A DNA stretch of 64,000 nucleotides from an uncultured bacterium. GTDB taxonomy: Bacteria; Cyanobacteriota; Vampirovibrionia; Gastranaerophilales; Gastranaerophilaceae. Shown in pieces: positions 43,566 to 51,159 of this stretch. Positions within the stretch are counted from its first letter, which is position 1. The number at the start of each line of letters is the position of its first letter. The stretch is taken from positions 148,717-212,716 of the forward strand of contig CATLLJ010000002.1 of assembly GCA_950022495.1 (NCBI GenBank), written 5' to 3'. The notes beneath the pieces were generated by a model. It had not been told where the DNA came from and ran no database searches. It saw nothing but the letters and a program-made list of their open reading frames with translations. The translations under genes and the position numbers were made by a program.

Positions 43566-44473
43566 TATATACCTACTCTCTTCTTTATTCTCTCAATCAT
43601 ATCTTCAATAATTTCAGATTTTAAATCTTGTTTTTTTATTATATCATAGCATTTTTCAAATAGGCAAGAAAGTTTACATTTTGCTTCATCTAATCCGTAT
43701 AAAGACACATAAGTTAACTTACCTTCTTCTTTATCCTTGCCAAGAGTTTTACCCATCTCTTCAAATGTCGAAATCTCGTCTAAAATATCATCTGCTATCT
43801 GGAATGCTAAACCAAAAGTTTCAGCAAATTCAGTTACCGCAGAAATTTTCTCATCATCTGCACCGGCAATAATAGCACCAGTTCTCATTGAGAGTTTAAA
43901 CAAATCTGATGTTTTATGCAAATGAAGATATTCTAAAGTTTCAGCAAATTCTTTTTTACTATTTTCATCATCAAAATTTAAATATTTACCCTCTGATTCA
44001 ATATCGACAACCTGTCCTGCAATTACCCCTCTTGCGCCAGCAAATTGAAAATATTCATTCAAAACTCTAATCAAAACCGATGGAGACAAATCTTTAGAAT
44101 ATTTTGTAATAATCTGAGGAGCGTAGGTTAATAATGCATCCCCTGCAAGAACAGCTATTGCTTCACCAAAAACCTTATGATTAGAAGGTTTTCCTCTGCG
44201 ATAATCATCATTATCCATACAAGGCAAATCATCATGAATTAAAGTTTGAGAATGCAGCATTTCAATTGCACAGGCTGTAGGAATAGCATTTTCCAATTCT
44301 CCGCCAAGCATTTTACAGGTTTCTAAGCATAAAACAGGTCTTAATCTTTTTCCCGGAAGCATAACCGTATATTTCATAGATTTGAAAATACTTTCCGGAT
44401 ATTCAATAGGGATAAATTCATTTAATTTTGATTCAACCAATTGTATATAATCATTCATCTGCATTTTCTTCAA
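43565..44473 (-). CDS. ispA: Polyprenyl (farnesyl/geranylgeranyl) diphosphate synthase
   Basis: 302 aa. First Asp-rich motif DDLPCMDNDDYRRGKPSNHK, second QIADDILDE. The chain-length region before the first motif resembles FPP/GGPP synthases of bacterial type. It uses IPP/DMAPP made by ispH (23.8 kb). Overlaps rsgA by 23 bp. Confidence 0.92.
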   Translation of the reverse strand: MKKMQMNDYIQLVESKLNEFIPIEYPESIFKSMKYTVMLPGKRLRPVLCLETCKMLGGELENAIPTACAIEMLHSQTLIHDDLPCMDNDDYRRGKPSNHKVFGEAIAVLAGDALLTYAPQIITKYSKDLSPSVLIRVLNEYFQFAGARGVIAGQVVDIESEGKYLNFDDENSKKEFAETLEYLHLHKTSDLFKLSMRTGAIIAGADDEKISAVTEFAETFGLAFQIADDILDEISTFEEMGKTLGKDKEEGKLTYVSLYGLDEAKCKLSCLFEKCYDIIKKQDLKSEIIEDMIERIKKRVGI

Positions 44474-45449
44474 TTTCCTTATAAATCATTTGTTTTCTTG
44501 TATTACGGGAAGCCTGACGTTTTTTGCCGCTTATTTTGGCAAAAACTTTATTATTATTCACTTTTTGAGAAGTTTCTTGTTTTCTGCCGTTGTATTTAAC
44601 TTTTTCTTTATATTCAAATGCTTCATTTACAAAAGCAATATAACTTTCATAACGGGATTCTGCAATTTTATCAATATTCTGCAAGACCGCACAACCCGTT
44701 TCATTTATATGAAGGCAGTTGCCATATTTGCACAAATCCCTGTATTGAAGCATTTCTTCAAACAACAAATCAACTTCATGCGGCAAAATAAAATCAAATC
44801 TTACATTACTAAATCCGGGAGTATCAACAATACTTGAAGTTTCATCGAGCGGAATAATCTCACAATGTCTTGTTGTATGGGTTCCTCTATTCAACTTCTC
44901 GCTTACAGCTTTAGTTTTAAGATTAACATTAGGATTTAATGCATTTATCAAACTGGATTTTCCAACGCCGGAATTTCCACATAATGCACTAACCTTACCT
45001 TTTAAAATATTCCTAAAATCTTCAATCCCTCTTTTTTCCAATGCAGAAGTGAAAACGATTTCAAAGCCCAAACTTCCATATATTGATAAAATTTCATCTT
45101 GAGCATCGTTTTCCAACCCTAAATCTTCTTTGTTAAAACATAGAGCTACAGGAATTTTATAATACTTAGCAAGAGCAATATATCTGTTTAATTGATGAAA
45201 ATCCAAATCAGGCTGTTTTAGAGCCGAAACAATAACAATTTGATCAACATTTGCAACGGCAGGCCGCTTGATAAAGGTTCTTCGAGGCAAAACTTTTGAA
45301 ATTACACCGTTTTCAAACGCCACAAAATCACCGGTAAGAATAGTTTCTCGCTGTTTTTTTAAAACTTCGCGGATTTTGCATTCAAAAGATTTACCTTGAG
45401 TTTGAACATAATATAAATCAGAGTGAATTTTATATATTTGACCTTCCAT
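44451..45449 (-). CDS. rsgA: Ribosome small-subunit GTPase RsgA
   Basis: 332 aa. N-terminal OB fold (YYVQTQGKSFECKIREVLKK), circularly permuted GTPase (CFNKEDL, GNSGVGKSSLINAL, DTPGFS), and a zinc knuckle C-H-C (CKYGNCLHINETGC). RsgA checks 30S maturation. The C-terminal ~40 residues are strongly basic. First gene of rsgA-ispA-PAP2. Confidence 0.95.
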   Translation of the reverse strand: MEGQIYKIHSDLYYVQTQGKSFECKIREVLKKQRETILTGDFVAFENGVISKVLPRRTFIKRPAVANVDQIVIVSALKQPDLDFHQLNRYIALAKYYKIPVALCFNKEDLGLENDAQDEILSIYGSLGFEIVFTSALEKRGIEDFRNILKGKVSALCGNSGVGKSSLINALNPNVNLKTKAVSEKLNRGTHTTRHCEIIPLDETSSIVDTPGFSNVRFDFILPHEVDLLFEEMLQYRDLCKYGNCLHINETGCAVLQNIDKIAESRYESYIAFVNEAFEYKEKVKYNGRKQETSQKVNNNKVFAKISGKKRQASRNTRKQMIYKEIEENADE

Positions 45450-45530
45450 ACACTGTTAGTTTACTAGAAAAAGCGGTTCATTGCAAATAAATCGTTCCAG
45501 AGTAACATATTCCCCCGCCTGCACAAATAC

Positions 45531-45558
45531 AAAAAAAAAGTTGCCAGATTATGGCAAC
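45531..45558 (-). terminator. Intrinsic terminator upstream of rsgA
   Basis: Minus strand GTTGCC-ATAATCT-GGCAAC followed by T9. It lies upstream of rsgA, so it must end a separate transcript coming from 45.56-45.83 kb. Confidence 0.7.
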
Positions 45559-45643
45559 ATTAAATAAACACGAGGATATTAAGAGAGAGAGAGTATAAAA
45601 AACTTGTTTTACTTAAATCCTTTTCACTTATAAAATATAGAAT

Positions 45644-45748
45644 TTAATTTTTCTTTTTCCCGATGAATGTCTTTTGCATTCCCCTTACATTTATATAAAC
45701 GTTTTCTTTTCTGAAAAATTGCCTTTCCGGTTTAAATGTTGTTAACAT
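45644..45748 (-). CDS. Possible 34-aa basic peptide gene
   Basis: ATG at 45748 with AGG 7 nt upstream, stop TAA at 45644-45646. Starts MLTTFKPERQFFRKENVYIN and ends FIGKKKN. Its transcript would end at the T9 terminator at 45531-45558. No family. It is listed because the terminator shows that this gap is transcribed; an untranslated RNA is the alternative. Confidence 0.3.
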   Translation of the reverse strand: MLTTFKPERQFFRKENVYINVRGMQKTFIGKKKN

Positions 45749-45833
45749 TCTGTAACCTAGGGTAAATCTTATAGAATAAGTATATACTTAATATTTACAA
45801 AACATACAAAAATTAAATTTTAACTTAACAAAC

Positions 45834-45886
45834 AAAAAGCCGGTCTTTCATGCTGAACTATATTCAGAATGTTAGACCGACTTTTT
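45834..45886 (-). terminator. Terminator after the GGGtGRT gene
   Basis: Arms AAAAAGCCGGTCT (45834-45846) and AGACCGACTTTTT (45874-45886) enclosing an inner CTGAA/TTCAG hairpin. Confidence 0.75.
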
Positions 45887-45904
45887 ATATTTAATTTTAT
45901 ATGC

Positions 45905-46909
45905 TTACTTGCTCATTGCTTGAGAAACAGCAACAGCACATGCAACAGTTGCACCTACCATTGGATTGTTACCCATACCGATAACACCCATCATTTCTAC
46001 GTGAGCAGGAACTGAAGATGAACCTGCAAATTGAGCATCACCGTGCATTCTTCCCATAGTATCAGTCATACCGTAAGAAGCAGGACCAGCAGCAACGTTA
46101 TCAGGGTGAAGAGTTCTTCCTGTACCACCGCCTGATGCTACTGAGAAGTATTTTCTGTCGTTTTCAAAACACCATTTTTTGTAAGTACCTGCTACAGGGT
46201 GTTGGAAACGAGTAGGGTTAGTTGAGTTACCTGTAATAGAAACATCAACACCTTCTTTAATCATAATTGCAACACCTTCTGATACATCATCAGCACCGTA
46301 GCAACGAACTTTAGCTCTTTCACCATCTGAGAATGGAGTTTCTTTAACGATTTTCAATTCGCCTGTTTTGAAATCATAAGCTGTTTCTACAGCTGTAAAA
46401 CCGTTAATTCTTGCGATAACATAAGCAGCGTCTTTACCAAGACCGTTCAAGATAACTCTTAAAGGTTCTTTTCTAACTCTGTTAGCGTTTCTAGCAATAC
46501 CAATAGCACCTTCAGCAGCTGCGAAAGATTCGTGACCAGCTAAGAAACAGAAACATTTTGTTTCTTCTCTTAAAAGCATAGCACCTAAGTTACCATGACC
46601 GATACCAACCTGACGTCTGTCACCAACTGAACCAGGTACAGCAAATGCTTGTAAACCTAAACCGATAGCTTCAGCTACATCAGCAGCTTCAGTTAAGCCT
46701 TTTTTAATTGCAATAGCACAACCTAAAGTGTATGCCCAGGATGCGTTATCAAATGCGATAGGTTGAATACCCTTAACAATCGCATCAACATCAATTCCTT
46801 TTGATAAGCATAAATCACGAGCTTCTTCTAAGTTTTTGAAACCGTATTCAGGTAAAACTTTTTTCAAAGTAGCTTCACGTCTATCTTGTCCTTCAAATTT
46901 TACTGTCAT
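45905..46909 (-). CDS. GGGtGRT protein
   Basis: 334 aa. SGGGTGRTLHPDNVAAGPAS is the motif that names this family; GVIGMGNNPMVGATVACAVA follows near the C-terminus. The family has no firm function and is found next to NifU-like scaffold genes in anaerobes, as here (47083). AAGGA precedes the ATG. The 173-bp gap to the upstream partner holds a repeat-like GC-rich stretch. Confidence 0.92.
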   Translation of the reverse strand: MTVKFEGQDRREATLKKVLPEYGFKNLEEARDLCLSKGIDVDAIVKGIQPIAFDNASWAYTLGCAIAIKKGLTEAADVAEAIGLGLQAFAVPGSVGDRRQVGIGHGNLGAMLLREETKCFCFLAGHESFAAAEGAIGIARNANRVRKEPLRVILNGLGKDAAYVIARINGFTAVETAYDFKTGELKIVKETPFSDGERAKVRCYGADDVSEGVAIMIKEGVDVSITGNSTNPTRFQHPVAGTYKKWCFENDRKYFSVASGGGTGRTLHPDNVAAGPASYGMTDTMGRMHGDAQFAGSSSVPAHVEMMGVIGMGNNPMVGATVACAVAVSQAMSK

Positions 46910-46949
46910 AATTATTTTTCCTTTATGTTTGTTTGTTACTTGTTATTTA

Positions 46950-47080
46950 CCGCCTGTGCAATCAAAGATTGCTTCGTTCCTTTCACTATCGTTACAGTCA
47001 CAACGGCGGCATCGTAATGTTTAGTCCCTGCTCAGCCTGCTCTCGCAGTCTGACACCGGACTTCACACCGGCTTACGCCA
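46950..47080. repeat. GC-rich repeat-like intergenic segment
   Basis: The segment contains GCAATC-AAA-GATTGC (46958-46972) followed by TTCGTTCC, and further on tandem CTGCTC and ACACCGG/ACACCGG repeats. Composition differs from the AT-rich surroundings. On the minus strand, GGAACGAAGCAATC resembles dispersed chromosomal repeats of the TCATTGCGAGG type known from several bacteria, from memory. Confidence 0.45.
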
Positions 47081-47082
47081 TC

Positions 47083-47784
47083 TTATTCTTCACGAGGATC
47101 GATATATTTTACAGCGTCAGCAAATCTGCCGTAAGTACCGATATTCTTTTCATAAGCTTCTTTAGGATCAACACCTTTTTTGATTGCATCCATAACTTTA
47201 CCAAGGTTAACAAATTGGTATCCGATAACTTCATCATTTTTATCAAGACCCATTTTTAAGATATAACCTTCAGTTAAAGAAAGATATCTTACGCCTTTTT
47301 GAGCTGTTGAATGGATTGTACCGCACATAGAGCAAAGACCTTTACCTAAATCTTCAAGTCCTGCACCAACCGGCAAACCGTTTTCTGAGAATGCTGATTG
47401 AGTTCTTCCGTAAACGATTTGTAAGAATAATTCTCTCATTGCAACGTTAATAGCGTCACAAACAAGGTCAGTATTTAAAGCTTCTAAAATAGTTTTACCA
47501 GGAAGGATTTCACCAGCCATAGCAGCAGAGTGAGTCATACCTGAACATCCGATAGTTTCTACTAATGCTTCTTGGATAATACCGTTTTTAACGTTCAAAG
47601 TTAATTTACAAGTACCTTGTTGAGGTGCACAGCATCCGCAACCGTGTGTAAGACCTGAAATATCTTTAATTTCTTTACACTTAGTCCATTCTCCTTCTTG
47701 AGGAATTGGAGCAGGTACTCCTTTTACACCGCGTGCTACGCAGCATTTTTCTTGAATTTCTTGTGAAACTTGTATATTAGTCAT
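47083..47784 (-). CDS. NifU-like Fe-S cluster assembly scaffold protein
   Basis: 233 aa. Cys-rich: GLTHGCGCCAPQQGTCKL and VETIGCSGMTHSAAMAGEI, LCSMCGTIHSTAQKGVRYLS. This form pairs with the GGGtGRT protein, and the two are presumably one operon (gap 173 bp). GAAGGGAG precedes the ATG. It could supply or hold Fe-S clusters; the specific target is unknown. Confidence 0.85.
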   Translation of the reverse strand: MTNIQVSQEIQEKCCVARGVKGVPAPIPQEGEWTKCKEIKDISGLTHGCGCCAPQQGTCKLTLNVKNGIIQEALVETIGCSGMTHSAAMAGEILPGKTILEALNTDLVCDAINVAMRELFLQIVYGRTQSAFSENGLPVGAGLEDLGKGLCSMCGTIHSTAQKGVRYLSLTEGYILKMGLDKNDEVIGYQFVNLGKVMDAIKKGVDPKEAYEKNIGTYGRFADAVKYIDPREE

Positions 47785-47907
47785 TTTCTACTCCCTTCAC
47801 CTTATATACACTTAAATTTTAACTTGCTCAAAATATCCAGTCAAGACGATTGAACTTTTTGCAAAATAATGTTAAAATAGTATATATAAATATAATGAGG
47901 ATTGGTT

Positions 47908-48594
47908 ATGATTAAGATTAAAAAGGACGGATTTACACTAAGTGAAGTCCTTATAACATTAGCCGTTGTCGGAACTCTTGCAGTAATGGTTATCCCCGGA
48001 CTAATCAAAGATGCAAGCAACAAAGCTATGGTTGCTTTATTACAAAGCACAATATCTAATATAAGTTCAGCTATACAAACAGAAGTTGTAAATACAAGAA
48101 CCAGCAACCTTGATGATACAGATATAGTTAAAGACCCGGAAGCTTTCTTAAAAAAATATCTAAATGTAAAAAGAGTTTGTACAAATTCTGACCCTTGCAT
48201 GTATACTCCAAATACTACCCCAAACAAGCTTAATACACTTGGCGGAGGCACTATTGCTGCCGCAGGAGCAAGTACCTACGTACAATTAAGCAATGGAGTA
48301 TCAGTTGGACTTCAAAAAAACGGTGTTGGTAATAATACATCGAGTATATTTATAGATATCAATGGTATGACAGAACCAAATACTGTAGGAATTGACCGTT
48401 GGATTTTTGATATCCAAAAGAAAACTGATTTAAATGCAGATCCTCCTACACATGCCGGAGAAATGGGCAGCAGAGATTCTTACAGAAACAGCTCTACAGC
48501 AACTCTAAAATCTGACTGCAAAAGTGGTACTGCACCAGCTTGCTACACATTATTAGAACGTTCAGGATTTGATCCGGATTATATTAATAAATAA
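47908..48594 (+). CDS. Type IV pilin-like prepilin (228 aa)
   Basis: ATG at 47908 (GAGG 7 nt upstream) gives a short leader MIKIKKDG, then FTLSEVLITLAVVGTLAV with the conserved Glu at +5. The mature domain ends DINGMTEPNTVGIDRWIFDI plus a pair of Cys (CKSGTAPACYTLL). The leader is cleaved and N-methylated by a PilD-type peptidase (not in the window). The next prepilin gene starts 19 bp downstream. Confidence 0.9.
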   Translation: MIKIKKDGFTLSEVLITLAVVGTLAVMVIPGLIKDASNKAMVALLQSTISNISSAIQTEVVNTRTSNLDDTDIVKDPEAFLKKYLNVKRVCTNSDPCMYTPNTTPNKLNTLGGGTIAAAGASTYVQLSNGVSVGLQKNGVGNNTSSIFIDINGMTEPNTVGIDRWIFDIQKKTDLNADPPTHAGEMGSRDSYRNSSTATLKSDCKSGTAPACYTLLERSGFDPDYINK

Positions 48595-48613
48595 AATCAT
48601 AAAAGGAGTTTAT

Positions 48614-49297
48614 ATGAAAACTAATAAATCAGCATTTACATTAACAGAATTATTAATTGCACTCGGGGTAATCGGTGCAATTGCAGCTATTTCAATCCCG
48701 AGCTTAATGTCTACAATTAATAATAAAATCCACGCAACAGAATTGAAAAATACGGTTGCTTCCATACAACAGCTAATCTCAGACCAGATGATAGCTCACA
48801 AAACAAAAAACCTTGAAGATACTGATTTTGCAAGTCCTGCCAAATTACTTACAGAAAGCAATTTTTCAGTAGTAAAAAAATGTACAAATGCAACCTCTGC
48901 AAAAAACGATTGCTGGAAAATTGGTACAGCAGGAGTAAGACCGTACAAAACATTAAACAATCAATCTCTAACCCCGTGGAATGCTGCTGATTATACAGTA
49001 GTAACAAAAAATGGTGCTATTTTATCTTATACTTTAACAAACAGAGCTATGCCTGATGGAGATAAGGTTATAGGATACTTTAGAGTTGACGTGAACGGTT
49101 CAGATAGTCCAAACATATCAGGAAGAGATTACTTTAATTTTTTCGTTACCAAAAATGGAAAAATTGTTGACCAATACGCAACTCAAGAGGGTGGAGATTC
49201 AACTCCTGTTGCAACAAAAGTAGCGAATTGCCTGAATGGAGAAATGTATACATGCTACGGTGCTGTAGTTGACTCTGGCTGGAAGATTACATATTAA
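48614..49297 (+). CDS. Type IV pilin-like prepilin (227 aa)
   Basis: ATG at 48614 with AAGGAG upstream; leader MKTNKSA, then FTLTELLIALGVIGAIAA (Glu +5 present). The C-terminal part has DVNGSDSPNISGRDYFNFFV and a Cys pair (CLNGEMYTCYG), the same layout as the gene before it. Two-gene unit ending at the palindromic terminator 49322-49355. Confidence 0.9.
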   Translation: MKTNKSAFTLTELLIALGVIGAIAAISIPSLMSTINNKIHATELKNTVASIQQLISDQMIAHKTKNLEDTDFASPAKLLTESNFSVVKKCTNATSAKNDCWKIGTAGVRPYKTLNNQSLTPWNAADYTVVTKNGAILSYTLTNRAMPDGDKVIGYFRVDVNGSDSPNISGRDYFNFFVTKNGKIVDQYATQEGGDSTPVATKVANCLNGEMYTCYGAVVDSGWKITY

Positions 49298-49321
49298 AAC
49301 TGGTTTTCATAAACGAATAAC

Positions 49322-49355
49322 AAAAAAGGAGAAGATTTAAATCTTCTCCTTTTTT
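49322..49355. terminator. Bidirectional intrinsic terminator between prepilin genes
   Basis: Perfect palindrome with arms AAAAAAGGAGAAGATTT and complement (49322-49355). Confidence 0.9.
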
Positions 49356-49356
49356 G

Positions 49357-50016
49357 TTAAAACTTGTACGGATAATCATCTTTGTATTCCCATTGGTCAA
49401 GCTGCAATAATCGAGAACAACATGCCGGGCTTGCCCCACCAGCACTAGGACAAGTTGCAGTTCCGGAGCAGGCATTAAGTGCTTGCCTTCTTGAGATACC
49501 GGCACCATGCAATCCTCCTCCGTAAGTTCCAAAAAATATATCCTCATTCCCAAAATGACCTATTCTAGCCGCAGGTTCAAAACAGTATAGAAAATAATAC
49601 TGATCTCTTCCAACAGAATTTGGACGCTTATCACCATTTACATCAAAAATAACGTCCAAACAACCACCAATAGAGACAAGATATAATGAGGAACCATCTT
49701 TATAATATATAGTTCTACGCCCACTTCTTACATACTGATGACCAACATACGGATCAATATGAGACATATACCAATCATAAGCATCACTATTAGTTGCAGG
49801 TTTTTCCATATCTTTAAATGAACCGTAGTCCAACTGCATATCAAGCACAGCATTTTCCATTTTACTGTAGAAATTTTTTAATTTAACAGTATATTCTCTT
49901 CTAACTTTTTGATAGTGAAGTGTCGGAATAGTCATTGCTGCAACAACCCCAACAATTGTCATAGTCAACAGAATTTCTGATAGAGTGAATGCTATACGTT
50001 TTTTTATCATACCCAA
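49357..50016 (-). CDS. Type IV pilin-like prepilin (219 aa)
   Basis: RIA-FTLSEILLTMTIVGVVAA; C-terminal VNGDKRPNSVGRDQYYFLYC and several Cys (CSGTATCPS, SPACCSRLL). Start: the TTG at 50016 has AAAGGA at 7 nt, while the ATG at 50010 is 13 nt away, so the rarer TTG may be used. It faces the two prepilin genes at 47.9-49.3 kb across a shared terminator, forming a three-gene pilin cluster. Confidence 0.88.
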   Translation of the reverse strand: MGMIKKRIAFTLSEILLTMTIVGVVAAMTIPTLHYQKVRREYTVKLKNFYSKMENAVLDMQLDYGSFKDMEKPATNSDAYDWYMSHIDPYVGHQYVRSGRRTIYYKDGSSLYLVSIGGCLDVIFDVNGDKRPNSVGRDQYYFLYCFEPAARIGHFGNEDIFFGTYGGGLHGAGISRRQALNACSGTATCPSAGGASPACCSRLLQLDQWEYKDDYPYKF

Positions 50017-50128
50017 AAATCTTTCCTTTAATATCCATATTAATTATACCATATTTATGCCCACCTCACAAGGTTGATTTTAGAAATAGATTTTTGATGT
50101 ATAATTATTGCGAATAAGGAGTAAAATT

Positions 50129-51049
50129 ATGAAAATTGCAGAGTCTTTAATTGAACTTGTCGGAAATACACCAATGGTAAAACTAAACAAACTAAATACA
50201 GGAAATGCAGAAATTGCAGTAAAATTAGAATATTTTAATCCTGCAAATTCAATAAAAGACAGGGCTGCAAAACAAATGTTAGAGGATGCGGAAAAAGCAG
50301 GAAAAATAAATCAGGATACAATAATAATCGAGCCTACAAGCGGCAATACAGGTATTGGACTGGCAATGTTATGTGCCATAAAAGGTTATAGAATAATATT
50401 AACAATGCCCGAAACAATGAGTCTTGAAAGACGTTTATTATTAAAAGCTTATGGTGCTGAACTTGTATTAACAGATGGCAAACTCGGAATGCAAGGTGCT
50501 GTAAACAAAGCCTTAGAATTACACAAACAAAATAATAATTCGTTTATTCCATCTCAATTTGACAATTCTTCTAATCCACAAGCCCATTATCTTACTACGG
50601 CAAATGAAATTTGGGAGAATACTGACGGTAAAGTTGATATAATTGTTGCAGGTGTTGGAACAGGCGGAACAATTTCGGGAACAGCTAAACGGTTAAAAGA
50701 ATTAAATCCGAATATTAAAGCAGTTGCAGTTGAACCGTATTCATCACAATTATTAGGCGGGAAAGCAGCAGGTCCGCATAAAATTCAAGGAATTGGAGCA
50801 AATTTTATCCCTGAGAACTATGCACCTGAAGTTATTGATGAAATTATACCCGTAAAAAACGAAGATGCTATTGAGACAGCTAGAAACTTATCACAAAAAG
50901 AAGGGATTCTTGCAGGATTTTCCGGCGGTGCAAATATTTGGGCAGCAATAGAGCTTTCTAAAAGGGAAGAAAACAAAGATAAATTAATCGTGGCAATTCT
51001 TCCTGACTGCGGAGAAAGATATCTCAGCAGCGAGCTGTATTCAATATAA
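50129..51049 (+). CDS. cysK: Cysteine synthase A (O-acetylserine sulfhydrylase)
   Basis: 306 aa from the ATG at 50129 (AAGGAG upstream). PLP lysine in PANSIKDRAA, phosphate-binding EPTSGNTGIGLAM and GVGTGGTISGTAKRL, C-terminal GFSGGANI. It makes cysteine from O-acetylserine and sulfide. Family overlap with cystathionine beta-synthase-type enzymes is possible, but the length fits CysK. Confidence 0.93.
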   Translation: MKIAESLIELVGNTPMVKLNKLNTGNAEIAVKLEYFNPANSIKDRAAKQMLEDAEKAGKINQDTIIIEPTSGNTGIGLAMLCAIKGYRIILTMPETMSLERRLLLKAYGAELVLTDGKLGMQGAVNKALELHKQNNNSFIPSQFDNSSNPQAHYLTTANEIWENTDGKVDIIVAGVGTGGTISGTAKRLKELNPNIKAVAVEPYSSQLLGGKAAGPHKIQGIGANFIPENYAPEVIDEIIPVKNEDAIETARNLSQKEGILAGFSGGANIWAAIELSKREENKDKLIVAILPDCGERYLSSELYSI

Positions 51050-51086
51050 AAAGTCAAACAAGTAGAAAATAATTTGTTGTCTATGG

Positions 51087-51113
51087 ATTGCCACGGGCTA
51101 AAGCCCTCGCAAT
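51087..51113. repeat. Dispersed-type palindromic repeat downstream of cysK
   Basis: ATTGC-CAC-GGGCT-AA-AGCCC-TC-GCAAT: nested stems ATTGC/GCAAT and GGGCT/AGCCC. Flanked by GTCATTGCGAGG-like sequence (minus strand), a form common as a chromosomal intergenic repeat in several bacterial groups. It may also terminate cysK. Confidence 0.5.
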
Positions 51114-51159
51114 GACAATAATTTGCGAGTTCCAATATCATTGACAGTAATATTTACCC

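Noticed and set aside
45450..45904. tRNA or riboswitch in the long gap before rsgA
   Set aside because: No cloverleaf, no TTCRA T-loop sequence and no known riboswitch core seen; only a terminator, (GA)n and a small frame.
46933..47259. 108-aa frame across the 46.9-47.1 kb spacer
   Set aside because: Runs antisense into the NifU-like gene, no start signals, composition follows the repeat-like spacer.
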